Positions 11,249 through 21,054 of a stretch of 64,000 bases of DNA are shown in pieces. Position numbers and translations under genes: made by a program. Where the stretch lies: positions 1,178,001 to 1,242,000 of the forward strand of contig NZ_QJKB01000001.1 in the NCBI RefSeq assembly GCF_003201815.1. Direction: 5' to 3'. Within the stretch, counting starts at the first letter, position 1. The number at the start of each line of letters is the position of its first letter. A model generated the notes under the pieces. The model saw only the letters and a list, made by a program, of their open reading frames with translations. It ran no database searches and had not been told where the DNA came from. This stretch comes from Undibacterium pigrum (lineage in GTDB: Bacteria > Pseudomonadota > Gammaproteobacteria > Burkholderiales > Burkholderiaceae_D).

Positions 11249-11788
11249 ATGCTAATAACCGTTTCCAGACTATCAAGGAAAGCCAAGTTAGTGCTTATCT
11301 CGACTATGCTGTTCGCAGCAGCAACCAATCCAGCCTGGAGCGCAGACAATCCCTTCCCCGAATCATCGACCGCCTACACCAAACTCCAGGAAATCAAGCA
11401 ACGCGCATCCGACCTCACCGTCAAAGCCATGGATTTAATGGGCATACGCTATAAGCGCGGCGGCAACTCACCAGAAAATGGTCTCGATTGCAGTGGCTTC
11501 GTACGTTATGTATTCAAGGATGTAATTGGCGCAAATTTACCGCGCACTTCAGCAGAAATCAGCAAAGTTGGTGAACACGTAGAACAAAAAGACTTACAGC
11601 CCGGTGATCTGGTTTTTTATAACACGCTCAAACGCGGCTTTTCTCATGTAGGCATTTATCTGGGTGATAACAAGTTCATCCACTCCCCTTCAGCAGGTGG
11701 CCAGGTCAGGGTAGAAAGCATGGACATCGCTTACTGGAAAAAACGCTTTAATGGCGCACGCCGCATCAATGATGATGAAGTCAAATAA
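11249..11788 (+). CDS. Secreted NlpC/P60-family cell-wall peptidase
   Basis: NlpC/P60 enzymes cleave peptide cross-links or stems in peptidoglycan. The 179-residue product has a signal peptide (about 30 residues, hydrophobic LVLISTMLFAAATN, cut near AWSA). A single NlpC/P60 domain follows, with the catalytic Cys in GLDCSGFVRYVF and the His in FSHVGIYLGDNKFIHSP. Start at 11249 follows AGGTG and gives a clean signal peptide; the frame extends 28 codons upstream without family character. It is convergent with the patatin gene and shares a bidirectional terminator. A role in periplasmic wall turnover is inferred. Confidence 0.9.
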   Translation: MLITVSRLSRKAKLVLISTMLFAAATNPAWSADNPFPESSTAYTKLQEIKQRASDLTVKAMDLMGIRYKRGGNSPENGLDCSGFVRYVFKDVIGANLPRTSAEISKVGEHVEQKDLQPGDLVFYNTLKRGFSHVGIYLGDNKFIHSPSAGGQVRVESMDIAYWKKRFNGARRINDDEVK

Positions 11789-11859
11789 TCTATCAATCTG
11801 GCAAATAATATAAAAAAGCTAAATTATTTAGCGACAAGCATTAAATACAAAATAAAAAA

Positions 11860-11894
11860 AATAAAGGCAGAGCATAGATTGCTCTGTCTTTATT
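11860..11894. terminator. Bidirectional intrinsic terminator
   Basis: AATAAAG-CAGAGCA pairs with TGCTCTG-CTTTATT around a 5-nt loop. It is flanked by A-runs on one side and T-runs on the other, so it can stop the NlpC/P60 gene (+) and the patatin gene (-), which converge here. Confidence 0.8.
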
Positions 11895-11925
11895 TTTTAT
11901 CTACCCAACTGCAGCAAACCGGCGA

Positions 11926-12885
11926 TCAACGCTCCTGCATTGCTTTAATCTTTTGCTTAATTTCAGGCATTAAGGCCATTGCTGCTTTCTCGCCCGCCAG
12001 TATGGCCAGGTTACGGCCATTGAAATCATTCCCCTTCATGCCAGGCAATTCTGGACGAATAACTATCTCAGCCTGTTTCAATTCAAACTGATTAATGCTT
12101 TGCCCCATGATGGCCACGGTTTGCAACAATATATCCAGAGTGGCATTTGATACCAGGGCTTCTGGTGGAGAGGAAATATTGACGGCAATAATCAGATCAG
12201 CCCCCATTTCACGGGCAAAGCGAACTGGCACTGGAGATACCAGGCCGCCGTCAACATACAGGCGATCATTGATTTTCACAGGCTGGAATACGCCAGGCAC
12301 AGCAGATGAAGCACGTACTGCCGCACCAGTATTACCGCGCTGGAACAGCACCGCATGGCCAGTTGCCAAATCAGTCGCGACAGCACCAAAAGGTTTGCGC
12401 AATTTTTCTATCGGCGCTTGCACCACCAGACGGTTGACATAGGCCTGCAAAGCATCGCCCTTCAATACGCCACTGGATTTTGAAAACAAGGGCAAGGACC
12501 AGTCAGAGATGGTAGCTTCATCCATATCAAGCGCCATTTTTTGCATGGCAAAACCATTGTTACCAGCTGCATACATGGCACCCACGACACTGCCCGCACT
12601 GGTGCCAACCACGATATCAACATTGATGCCCTGTGATTCCAGCGCCTTGATGACACCGATATGGGCAAAACCGCGCGCTGCACCCCCACCCAGTGCCAGA
12701 CCTATACGCAAAGGCTTCAGCGTCTTTGCTACCGGTATGGCAGGCGCGGCAGATGGTGTAACTTGCTGAGGGGAAGTATTACAGGCTGACAAACCAAAAG
12801 CGAATAATACTGGCGCGATCAGGCGAGCCAGAACTGGTTTATTGCAAGCAAACAAAGAAGGAATTCGGGAAGAGAAATGCGGCAT
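11926..12885 (-). CDS. Patatin-like phospholipase, predicted lipoprotein (RssA-like)
   Basis: Patatin-like proteins are Ser-Asp dyad lipid acyl hydrolases. The 319-residue product shows the oxyanion hole GGGAARGFAHIG, the nucleophile elbow GTSAGSVVGAMYA and the catalytic Asp in VDGGLVSPVPV, so the dyad is intact. The N-terminus has a hydrophobic stretch ending in a lipobox (FGLSAC, Cys about residue 35), predicting anchoring in the envelope. The signal has an unusually long N-region. It is convergent with the NlpC/P60 gene. Substrate is unknown; membrane phospholipid is the reasonable guess from family knowledge. Confidence 0.9.
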   Translation of the reverse strand: MPHFSSRIPSLFACNKPVLARLIAPVLFAFGLSACNTSPQQVTPSAAPAIPVAKTLKPLRIGLALGGGAARGFAHIGVIKALESQGINVDIVVGTSAGSVVGAMYAAGNNGFAMQKMALDMDEATISDWSLPLFSKSSGVLKGDALQAYVNRLVVQAPIEKLRKPFGAVATDLATGHAVLFQRGNTGAAVRASSAVPGVFQPVKINDRLYVDGGLVSPVPVRFAREMGADLIIAVNISSPPEALVSNATLDILLQTVAIMGQSINQFELKQAEIVIRPELPGMKGNDFNGRNLAILAGEKAAMALMPEIKQKIKAMQER

Positions 12886-13244
12886 GTGATTTCTGAGTGT
12901 ATGAATAAATAGTGCATTTTCCCCAAACCTTTAGGGATATCTTGCAGGTGCGTGATTATATTTCCAAAAACACTGCAACACAGAATTCACGGCGGAAAAA
13001 TAGTAAGAAATTAATACAGGCTCAATCAAAGAAAGACTTTCCTGCTTCATTTCTTTGACCAAAATTAGATCAACATCATAAAATCGTGATACACATAATT
13101 CGATTATATATATGTCATGCTATAGAAATAATTAGTATTGATAATGCCGCACTTGCTATCCACTTATCAACAAATGCGCCTGCCAGATCCAGCGCCATGA
13201 TGATGGCAATACTCAATATCTGATGCCCTTACTGAAAGATTTGC
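12886..13244. other. AT-rich intergenic region between divergent lipoprotein genes
   Basis: This 359-bp spacer separates two divergent starts and must hold both promoters. It is AT-rich, with a TATATATAT run near 13110. I see no convincing -35/-10 pair, operator or small gene. Confidence 0.6.
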
Positions 13245-15368
13245 ATGAAAAAAATTTCCTGGTTACCGCCACTGACGCCAATTGCAGCACTGATCGCCAT
13301 TGCCCTGGCAGGCTGCGGCAGTAGCAATCCTGCGACAACAACCAATGTGGTGCCCGTAGTTGACCCTAACAGCATCCCCGAGGGAACGGTCGTCAAACTG
13401 GCCCTGCTGGAAACCACCGATATTCATCAAAACATCCTCAGCTACGATTACTACGGCTTGAAAGCAGACACCAGCCTGGGCCTGGAAAGAACAGCTGCCC
13501 TGATCAAAGAAGCCCGCGCTGAAAACCCCAATAATATTTTGCTCGATGACGGCGATGTCATCCAGGGCACCCTGCTCGGTGATTACCAGGCATTGGCCGC
13601 ACCAGTCACTTGCAGTGGCACGCTGGCCATTTACAAGGTCATGAATGCACTGAAGTATGATGGTGCTGGCCTGGGTAACCATGAATTCAATTACGGTCTG
13701 GGCTTTTTGAGCCAGATCACCAATACCGACTTTGGCTTGCCAGATGTCAGCAAAGCTGGCACCTGCGGCGCACCCAACTTCCCCCTGGTTTTATCGAATG
13801 TAGTCGGCGCTACTAGCCAGAAACCTATCTTCAATCCTACGTCCATCATCAACAAACAATTCGTTGCGACCAAGCCTGATGGCAGCAGCATGAATGTCAA
13901 ACTTAATGTTGGCATCATGGGCTTTGTGCCGCCGCAAATCATGGACTGGGATCAAAAGTCTTTAGCCGGCAAAGTTGTCGTCAATGGCGTGCAAGAATCT
14001 GCCAATAAATATGTACCTGAGCTGCGTGCAAAAGGGGCAGACCTGGTCGTCGCGCTGTCCCATGGCGGACTGGATGCATCGCCATATAGTCCAAAAATGG
14101 AAAACGGCAGTCTGCACCTGAGCACAACTGGTATAGATGCGCTGATGCTGGGCCACGCCCATTTGATCTTCCCTGCACCCAAGGAAGTTGGTGCACCAGC
14201 CATCGATGCCTCATTAGCCGCCCTGCCCGCTGCCATTGTGGATACTAAAAAAGGCCTGGTGAATGGCGTGCCTGCAGTTATGGCACAAAGCTGGGGTCGT
14301 CGCCTTGGCATTATACAAATGACGCTGAAATACCAAAGCGGTAAATGGGTAGTGCAAAAAGACCTGACCAATGTAGAAGCGCGCGGCTTCAAATATAAAG
14401 ATGGCACCAACATCATTGATGCCGATGCCTCCATCGCACCATTGGTTGATACCGAACACAAAGCTACCATCAACTATGCGACACAGCCTTTGGGCACGAC
14501 AACTGACTTTGAAATGTCCGCTTACTTCTCATTGGTCGGCGATGTATCTGCCATACAAATCGTCAATCAGGCGCAAATCGATTATGTGAAAAACTTTATC
14601 GCGACTTCGAATGATGCGACGATAGCCAGCTACAAATCCATCCCCGTCATTTCATGCAGCGCGCCATTCAAGGCAGGCCGCAATGGGCCGACAGATTTTA
14701 CAGACGTAGCGCCAGGTGCCAGCCCGACATCACCATTTGGTTTGCAAGTACGCAACCCAGGTGATCTGTACCTGTATGGCAATAACAACCTGCAAGCCGT
14801 CAAAATCAAGGGTTCTGATCTGAAGAACTGGCTGGAAACAGCAGCAAAACAATTTGGCCAGATAGACCCTGCACTGACGACCGAGCAAGATCTCGTGCCT
14901 ACTTATTCAACCATCTATAACTACGATGTGTTCTATGCAGACAATAATGCCCTGCTCTACCAGATTGATGTTACCCAGCCAGCAGGCAAGCGTATCGTCA
15001 ACCTGACATATGCAGGCAAGTCCATAGGCGACAATGATGACTTCATCGTTGCCACCAATGATTATCGCGCGGGCGGTGGCGGCAACTTCCCTGGCATAGA
15101 TGGCAGCAAAACCATCATCAAATCACCAGATGCCAATCAGGCTGTGGTCAGCAATTTCGTCAAGAAGCAAGGCAAAATCACCAGCGCGGCCAACGGCACT
15201 GGCCAGAGCTGGAGTTTTGTCAAAGTAGCAACCAAAGGGCCGGTCATTTTGCGCTCCACGCCAGGCAAAATAGCGGTAGCACAAGCCTTGGGCCTGAGCC
15301 GCGTTAAATCTGAAGGTGCACTGGATGCCAGCGGCTTTGCCAAATATGCGATAGATTTGAGTAAATAA
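13245..15368 (+). CDS. UshA-type 5'-nucleotidase / metallophosphatase lipoprotein
   Basis: This bifunctional 5'-nucleotidase or 2',3'-cyclic phosphodiesterase family member salvages nucleotides outside the cytoplasm. The 707-residue protein has a lipoprotein signal (LAGC, Cys about residue 24). The calcineurin-like metal motifs appear in order: TTDIHQN, DDGDVIQGT, GLGNHEF, LSHGG and GHAH. The C-terminal 5'-nucleotidase domain follows, with NPGDLYLYGNNNLQAVKIKG and TNDYRAGGGGNFPG. All metal ligands are present. The domain length exceeds E. coli UshA by about 150 residues, spread over loops. It is followed by a stem-loop and then a Sel1-repeat gene. Exact substrate is not decidable from sequence. 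Confidence 0.92.
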   Translation: MKKISWLPPLTPIAALIAIALAGCGSSNPATTTNVVPVVDPNSIPEGTVVKLALLETTDIHQNILSYDYYGLKADTSLGLERTAALIKEARAENPNNILLDDGDVIQGTLLGDYQALAAPVTCSGTLAIYKVMNALKYDGAGLGNHEFNYGLGFLSQITNTDFGLPDVSKAGTCGAPNFPLVLSNVVGATSQKPIFNPTSIINKQFVATKPDGSSMNVKLNVGIMGFVPPQIMDWDQKSLAGKVVVNGVQESANKYVPELRAKGADLVVALSHGGLDASPYSPKMENGSLHLSTTGIDALMLGHAHLIFPAPKEVGAPAIDASLAALPAAIVDTKKGLVNGVPAVMAQSWGRRLGIIQMTLKYQSGKWVVQKDLTNVEARGFKYKDGTNIIDADASIAPLVDTEHKATINYATQPLGTTTDFEMSAYFSLVGDVSAIQIVNQAQIDYVKNFIATSNDATIASYKSIPVISCSAPFKAGRNGPTDFTDVAPGASPTSPFGLQVRNPGDLYLYGNNNLQAVKIKGSDLKNWLETAAKQFGQIDPALTTEQDLVPTYSTIYNYDVFYADNNALLYQIDVTQPAGKRIVNLTYAGKSIGDNDDFIVATNDYRAGGGGNFPGIDGSKTIIKSPDANQAVVSNFVKKQGKITSAANGTGQSWSFVKVATKGPVILRSTPGKIAVAQALGLSRVKSEGALDASGFAKYAIDLSK

Positions 15369-15396
15369 GCATTTGCAAAAACCCGCAATGGATAAA

Positions 15397-15421
15397 CCTG
15401 CACTTCTACTAGAAGTGCAGG
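15397..15421 (+). terminator. Perfect 11-bp stem-loop after the 5'-nucleotidase gene
   Basis: CCTGCACTTCT pairs perfectly with AGAAGTGCAGG around a 3-nt loop, 28 nt after the stop codon. The 3' flank, CCTACGTTCTT, is poor in T, so it may protect mRNA ends or terminate weakly. It lies just before the Sel1 gene start. Confidence 0.55.
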
Positions 15422-15441
15422 CCTACGTTCTTGAGCAAACC

Positions 15442-16176
15442 ATGTTGAACAAATTAAAAATCACTGCAGGTATTTTATTGATCTGCAATCTGGGTGCCTG
15501 CGCACCCGTACCAACCACGGCAGAAGTTGAATCTGCTGGCATACAGGCTCTGCATGCACAATTGCCTGCTGCCATTGCCTCGCTGGAAAAATGGGCGAAT
15601 GCAGGCAATATCGTGGCTCAGCGCGAATTGGGTCTGGCCTATGCCATCAAGCCTGAACAGCAAGCCTTGGCCCTGCACTGGCTGGAACAGGCAGCCAGCA
15701 ATCAGGGGGGCGATGCTGAAGCCCAGTTTCAACTGGCAGAAGCTTATTATAAAGGCCGCCTGGGCTTAACGAAGGATGAGCAACGCGCCTGGAAATTATA
15801 CGAGGCCGCGGCCAACCATCAATATGGCAAGGCCAGCTTCATGCTCGCGCGCATGGCTAAATATGGTCAGGGTACGCAGCAAGACCTTGCTGCATCTGTG
15901 AAATGGCTGACAAAGGCCAGTGAGCAAGGCAATGCCCAGGCCATGTTCCTGCTATCAAATGCCTATGCCGCTGGTGAAGGCATCAAACAAGACCAGGCCA
16001 TGGCCAGAAAATGGCTGGAAGAATCAGCAGAGCTTGAATACCCCGTCGCCATCCAGGCCCTGGCCATGGAACTGGAAAGCGGCAGCAAGCATGTAGAGAA
16101 AGACCCGCTGAAAGCCAGGCACTTAATCAAGGAAGCATCGGATGAACGACTCATGCGCTGGAACCGCTATCAATAA
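15442..16176 (+). CDS. Sel1-repeat (TPR-like) lipoprotein
   Basis: Sel1-like repeats form helical scaffolds for protein-protein contacts. The 244-residue product has a lipoprotein signal (MLNKLKITAGILLICNLGAC) and then about five or six 36-residue Sel1 repeats. Examples are ALHWLEQAASNQGGDAEAQF, KASFMLARMAKYGQG and ASVKWLTKASEQGNAQAMF. Start at 15442 is chosen because it gives the lipobox signal; the frame extends 23 codons upstream through the terminator-like hairpin. The ribosome-binding site is weak, so coupling to the upstream nucleotidase message is possible. Function is unknown; periplasmic or envelope scaffold is inferred. Confidence 0.85.
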   Translation: MLNKLKITAGILLICNLGACAPVPTTAEVESAGIQALHAQLPAAIASLEKWANAGNIVAQRELGLAYAIKPEQQALALHWLEQAASNQGGDAEAQFQLAEAYYKGRLGLTKDEQRAWKLYEAAANHQYGKASFMLARMAKYGQGTQQDLAASVKWLTKASEQGNAQAMFLLSNAYAAGEGIKQDQAMARKWLEESAELEYPVAIQALAMELESGSKHVEKDPLKARHLIKEASDERLMRWNRYQ

Positions 16177-16217
16177 ATAGCGACTCAGTGCCTCGTCAAT
16201 GCATCCTCAACGTCGCC

Positions 16218-17039
16218 TCAATGTCGCCTGTGCGTGACATCCATGCCCACGCCGCGGTATCCTGCAAAGCGACTGGCAGAGTCAAAGAATGGCTCACCAC
16301 TGACTTGCAGATATTGTATCGTGCCGTCGGGCTTGCAACGGCGGTAGATGAAATCCAGGAATGGCCGCCGATTGGCGATATTATCATCAAGCTGCTCACG
16401 CTCATCCACGTCCCAGCCTTCCATGCCCTTGGGTGCGGTACCCAGCATATCTTCTGCCTGTATCCCCAGCATCTCAAATACTGGCCCTGATACATTGGTG
16501 AAATTACCAAACTGATCCTGCTCCCAATACCAGTCAGACGACAGTTGGGTAAAGCTTTTGAAGCGCGCTTCGCTGGCACTTAGTTCTGCTGTGCGCTCCA
16601 GCACGGTTTGCTCCAGACGTTTATTGTAAGTATCCAGTTGTTGATACAGCAAGCGTACTTCCAACATATTGTGTATGCGCGTCTGTACCTCTTGCAGATC
16701 AAAAGGCTTGCTGACAAAGTCCTTGGCGCCGGCCTGCAAGGCGCGCAGCTTATGCCCGGGTTGGGCAGTGATCACCAGCACTGGCAAATACGCATCAGCA
16801 GCAATATTTTTTAATTCTTCCATGACTTCAAAACCATCCATGCCGGGCATTTGCAGGTCCAGCAATATCAGATCGTAATTATGTTCAATATGCAGGGCGC
16901 AAACGGTACGGGCATCCATCGTGGTGGTGATAGAGGTATAACCAATGTTACGCAGCATTTGCTCCAATAACATGACATTAGCTTTTTGATCGTCAACGAT
17001 CAGGATGCTGGCCTTGAGAATTTCGACTGCTTCAAGCAT
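16218..17039 (-). CDS. Response regulator: REC domain plus PAS domain, no output domain
   Basis: The 273-residue protein begins with a receiver domain (residues about 10-125). The acidic pair is in LIVDDQKAN, the phosphoacceptor Asp61 is in LLDLQMPGMDGF, and the Lys is in AKDFVSKPFD. A short coiled coil (about 130-155) leads to a PAS domain (about 155-270) ending GYRGVGMDVTHRRH. No GGDEF, EAL, HTH or kinase domain follows. The gene ends 10-15 residues after the PAS core, so it acts as a stand-alone sensor-receiver adaptor. It lies 31 bp downstream of the hybrid kinase stop on the same strand; a two-gene phosphorelay is inferred. Confidence 0.88.
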   Translation of the reverse strand: MLEAVEILKASILIVDDQKANVMLLEQMLRNIGYTSITTTMDARTVCALHIEHNYDLILLDLQMPGMDGFEVMEELKNIAADAYLPVLVITAQPGHKLRALQAGAKDFVSKPFDLQEVQTRIHNMLEVRLLYQQLDTYNKRLEQTVLERTAELSASEARFKSFTQLSSDWYWEQDQFGNFTNVSGPVFEMLGIQAEDMLGTAPKGMEGWDVDEREQLDDNIANRRPFLDFIYRRCKPDGTIQYLQVSGEPFFDSASRFAGYRGVGMDVTHRRH

Positions 17040-17070
17040 TTCATTCTTTCAAAATCGTTGCGCCGCCATT

Positions 17071-19803
17071 TTATAATTCAGGCACATTTTCACGAGTCCT
17101 GGTATCCAATTCACCTTTATTGCGATCCAAACCGTGCTCCTTGGCATAATGCAGTGCCAGATCCAGCGCATCCATAAACTCATTGACCTTGATGGGTTTG
17201 GTCAGGTAACGGAAGAAGCCTGCATCCAGACCCTTTTCTATATCGCGCTGCATGGCATTTGCAGACAAGGCCATGACAGGTATATGTGCCGTCAGCGGAT
17301 CATTTGCCAATATCTTGAGCGCACCAAAACCACTGAGGCCAGGCAAATTAATATCCATCAAGATCACATCTGGCTTGCATATTTGCGCAGTACTAATGCC
17401 CAGATGCGCATCGACAGCGGTCAGCAGTTTGAGGTCACTACGGCGGGCAATCAATTGCTCCACCAGTGCCAGGTTGGCAGGATTATCTTCCACATATAAA
17501 AGGCTGCGTTGTGATGAAGCCCAGGCTGGCATTTTGCCTGCTGATTGCTCCATCATCAATTCATCGTGATCGTCCTCATGCAATGCTGGGGCCAAAGCCA
17601 GTGCTAGCTCTATCCAGAATACGCTACCAACACCAACACTGCTTTCAACGCCAATCACGCCACCCATCAGCTCGATCAGCTGCCTGGTGACGACCAGGCC
17701 GATGCCGGTGCCCTCTTCATTGCCTGCATCCTGCCCCAGTCGATTAAAAGGTTGAAACAACTGGCCGAGCTGTTCAGGTGACAGGCCCTTGCCGGCATCC
17801 TTGACACTGATACGTATGCGGTTCTCGCCATGCACGGCATATTCAACCGTTACCGAACCTTCATCCTGATTGTATTTAATCGCGTTAGACAGCAAATTCA
17901 CCATGACCTGCTTAAGTCTGGTGCGGTCTGCAAGCACGTATAGAGACTCGTCCATGACTGGAAAAATCATGGCGATGCCGCGGGTCTGTGCTTGCGGCTC
18001 GATCATGGACTGGCAGTCCAGCAAAACGTCGGCAAGCAGGATGGATTCTTTTGAAATACTGACCTTGCCAGACTCTATCATCGCCAGGTCAAGAATTTCA
18101 TTGATCAAGCGCAGCAGATACCAACCGGCTTGCAATATCTGGTCTATTGACAATTTTTGATTATCAGACGGCGGCGGATTATCTGAGGCCATCAATTGCG
18201 CAAAACCAAGTACTGCGTTCAAAGGAGTACGCAATTCATGGCTCATGCTGGACAAGAATTCTGATTTGGCCAGATTCGCTTTTTCAGCCACTGCCTTGGC
18301 CAATTCCAGTTCTATATTGTTATTCTGCAGTCTTTGTTCAAATAATTTATATTCAGTCACATCGCGGGCAGATGCAAATACGCCCTGCAATTTGCGCTCT
18401 CTATCATAGATGGTGCTGGCGTTATAGGAAATTTCAGTTTCCTTGCCGTCTTTTGCTATCGCAGTCAGCTCACAATTGCTGACCTTACCGCTTTGCAACG
18501 CCTGCTTCATTGCCAGCTCGGCTGCTGCAGGTTCAGTAAAATAATTTTTGAACGGAGCACCGATCAGTTCATCACGTGTGCATCCAGTGATCGCTTCCAT
18601 TTGATGATTGACATCGCTGATAACACCATTCAAGTCTGTCGTGATCAGTGCATCAATATTGGCTTCAATCAAAGAGCGCGTATAAAACTGTTGCTCACGT
18701 AAACGCTGGTCCAGCAAGGCCTGCTCTGCTTCTACTTGCTTGCGGGCAGTGTTATCTGTGCCTATCAAGAGGCTACCTATGACTACATCTTGTGCATCGC
18801 GCAAGGCAGTAACAGAAACAATTGCTTGTAAACGACTGCCATCACGACGGATATAGGTCAGCTCATGAATATCTTCAAGACTGCGCATGGCCTTAAAGAT
18901 CAAGGCATCGAAACCCAGGGCGACCGGAGTATTGAACTCGACACTTAGCGCCGCTGCCCTGGCAGCCAGTTCATCAGCATCAGAGATATCAGCAGGACTG
19001 ATCTGATTAACCACGTCGGCAGCGTCATATCCCAGCATATGCTCAGCACCGACATTGAAAATCTGGATAAGCCCCTGCGCATCAGTAGCAATAATGGAAA
19101 AATTCTGACTATTAAAGATGGCATCTTGCAAAGCGCCCATCTTCAGTAAAACTTCACGTACCTTGAGTGAGGTTTCTTCTCCTGCCATGCGGCCCAGCGT
19201 AGCGCGGCGTATCTGTAAAGCCCATAACAATAAAAATACCAGCAAAAACCCAACGCTGCCAACCACCAGCTTGATGCGAAATGCTGCTTTTAACTTGCGC
19301 TCATCAAGCAAAACCTGTTCATCGACTATCGCCTCAGCCAAAATATTCTGCACTTTGGAAGATGCCAGCAAACCTGCATTAAAGCCGGCGCGGCTAGCAG
19401 CAAAGCCAAGCGCCTCAAATTGTTTTTGGCTTCCATGCATGATGGTAATTCTCTCATCCACTGCCTTTTGCAATTGCGGTATGCGTGTTTGCTGTGAAAG
19501 ATTATCCAGCGTCAAACCATGCAAGTGTTGAATGACTATCGCCAGTTCATCGAGCCGGGCATTTCGCTGACTGATAAAGCTTTCTTCTTTCGTCAAAAAA
19601 TAGGCTTTTTGTGCATTCTCTGCCTCAGACAGTTTGACACTCAACTCATTGAGGTCATCAATCACTTTGCGGGTATGATCTATCGATTTGACTGCATCAA
19701 AAGGTACGGCGATATTCCAGGCAATTCCACCTATCATCAGCAAAGCCAGCAAGGTAATGCCAAAGCCGATCAAGGTAAGACGCTCTACCGAGATTGCCTT
19801 CAT
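17071..19803 (-). CDS. Hybrid sensor histidine kinase: CHASE3-PAS-PAS-HisKA-HATPase-REC
   Basis: This inner-membrane hybrid kinase has 910 residues. A transmembrane helix (about 10-30), a CHASE3-type helical sensor domain (35-175) and a second helix (about 178-196) come first. Two PAS domains follow, at about 225-355 and 375-488. HisKA has the phospho-His522 in SSMSHELRTPLNA. HATPase has the N box around Asn640 (VNLLSNAIKYN), the DAGKGLS G1 box and the GTGIGL G2 box. A C-terminal receiver has phospho-Asp817 in LMDINLPGLSGFGAL. All catalytic residues are present. The receiver may pass phosphate to the REC-PAS protein encoded next. Signal is unknown. Confidence 0.93.
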   Translation of the reverse strand: MKAISVERLTLIGFGITLLALLMIGGIAWNIAVPFDAVKSIDHTRKVIDDLNELSVKLSEAENAQKAYFLTKEESFISQRNARLDELAIVIQHLHGLTLDNLSQQTRIPQLQKAVDERITIMHGSQKQFEALGFAASRAGFNAGLLASSKVQNILAEAIVDEQVLLDERKLKAAFRIKLVVGSVGFLLVFLLLWALQIRRATLGRMAGEETSLKVREVLLKMGALQDAIFNSQNFSIIATDAQGLIQIFNVGAEHMLGYDAADVVNQISPADISDADELAARAAALSVEFNTPVALGFDALIFKAMRSLEDIHELTYIRRDGSRLQAIVSVTALRDAQDVVIGSLLIGTDNTARKQVEAEQALLDQRLREQQFYTRSLIEANIDALITTDLNGVISDVNHQMEAITGCTRDELIGAPFKNYFTEPAAAELAMKQALQSGKVSNCELTAIAKDGKETEISYNASTIYDRERKLQGVFASARDVTEYKLFEQRLQNNNIELELAKAVAEKANLAKSEFLSSMSHELRTPLNAVLGFAQLMASDNPPPSDNQKLSIDQILQAGWYLLRLINEILDLAMIESGKVSISKESILLADVLLDCQSMIEPQAQTRGIAMIFPVMDESLYVLADRTRLKQVMVNLLSNAIKYNQDEGSVTVEYAVHGENRIRISVKDAGKGLSPEQLGQLFQPFNRLGQDAGNEEGTGIGLVVTRQLIELMGGVIGVESSVGVGSVFWIELALALAPALHEDDHDELMMEQSAGKMPAWASSQRSLLYVEDNPANLALVEQLIARRSDLKLLTAVDAHLGISTAQICKPDVILMDINLPGLSGFGALKILANDPLTAHIPVMALSANAMQRDIEKGLDAGFFRYLTKPIKVNEFMDALDLALHYAKEHGLDRNKGELDTRTRENVPEL

Positions 19804-19855
19804 ATAATTTCATTCACAGCAATCCTTCAATAAATTTCAAAATTCATATCAGCAC

Positions 19856-20659
19856 TTACAAGCCTATGTTGCCCAATATGTTGCTCTGTACAGCACCTGT
19901 TTTTCTGACGATGGTGGCTGGCGCAGGTATGAATTTACCCTGGCGTTGCAAGACATCAGACAGCAAACGGGCAAATTCTTTCTTGACCACCCCATAGCAT
20001 TCACATACATGCTCTTCCAGCCCCGCCCTGTCAACCACAGTGATATGCCCGCGGCGATAGCTGATAAAACCGTAGTTTTGCAATTTACCGGCAGCCTCAG
20101 TCACCCCTTCACGCCGCACCCCCAGCATATTGGCAATCAACTCCTGCGTGATGGTCAGGTCATTACCAGACATACGGTCCAGGGTCAGTAATAGCCAGCG
20201 ACAGAGTTGCTGCTCAACGGTATGGTGACGGTTGCATACTGCGGTTTGCGACATTTGCGTAATCAAAGCCTGGGTATAGCGTAGCAATAAGCGCAAGACT
20301 GGCCCGGCACGATTAAATTCTTCCAGCAAGATATGCGCTTTCAGGCGATAACCCTGACCACCGGTTTGGATGATTGCACGGCTAGGCGTCGTATCGCCAC
20401 CCATGAACAGCGAAATGCCGACCAGACCTTCATTGCCAACACCGGCAATTTCTGAAGAGCCACCGTTTTCCAGCAAATAATGCAATGACACTATCGCAGT
20501 GACTGGGAAATACACGTACTGTAACTTGCCGCCCGACTCATATAAAACATCGCCCAGCAACATGGACACCAGTTCCAGATGGGGTGCAAGGCGATCAAAT
20601 TCTGTATCCAGTAATGCTGCCAGCAAATGGTTTTGATTCGGGTCTATCTGATTGCCCAT
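19856..20659 (-). CDS. Crp/Fnr-family transcription regulator (paralogue 1)
   Basis: The 267-residue protein has a cyclic-nucleotide-binding-type jelly-roll sensor domain (about 20-140), a dimer helix and a C-terminal winged helix. The recognition segment is QELIANMLGVRREGVTEAAG (about 180-199). The Fnr N-terminal cysteine cluster is absent, and the CRP cAMP-pocket RS signature is replaced by TTPSRAI, so the ligand is unknown. Start at 20659 is supported by AGGAA before the ATG; 23 upstream in-frame codons are not family-like. It is closely similar to the next gene over nearly its full length, which indicates tandem duplication. A perfect palindrome lies about 250 bp upstream. Confidence 0.9.
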   Translation of the reverse strand: MGNQIDPNQNHLLAALLDTEFDRLAPHLELVSMLLGDVLYESGGKLQYVYFPVTAIVSLHYLLENGGSSEIAGVGNEGLVGISLFMGGDTTPSRAIIQTGGQGYRLKAHILLEEFNRAGPVLRLLLRYTQALITQMSQTAVCNRHHTVEQQLCRWLLLTLDRMSGNDLTITQELIANMLGVRREGVTEAAGKLQNYGFISYRRGHITVVDRAGLEEHVCECYGVVKKEFARLLSDVLQRQGKFIPAPATIVRKTGAVQSNILGNIGL

Positions 20660-20906
20660 ATCGAATTCCTGCGTAATGTAGAATGAAGGACAAGGCACAA
20701 AACCCACCCAGAAAAATCTGTTCAGCATGCCCGCGCCTGACTCTATGGCATTAGTGCCTCTAGTGTCTGTTCGATATCACACATATAGAATAAATAATGC
20801 AAAGAAAACTCAGCGGCTGTCACTGCTCAGTTTTTGCTTTTGGCATCGACAATCTTATTTCGCCTTTGAAGTAGAAGCTGCACTATGGCAGCATCAAGAA
20901 AATACT

Positions 20907-20926
20907 TATGTACGCTAGCGTACATA
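20907..20926. promoter_or_regulatory. Perfect 20-bp palindrome, candidate Crp/Fnr operator
   Basis: TATGTACGCTAGCGTACATA is identical to its reverse complement. It lies in the spacer between the two Crp/Fnr paralogues, upstream of paralogue 1 and downstream of paralogue 2. A symmetric site of this length suits a homodimeric regulator; autoregulation is inference. Confidence 0.5.
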
Positions 20927-21054
20927 CAGTTGCAAATACAGTCGCAAATTCGCCGCAAACCACACATTTTTCAGACATTGATCTGACTATACGGTATCTG
21001 GCTTCAATATTTGAAAGGGAGTTCATTGACGACTATGCTCAGACAGCAATGACG

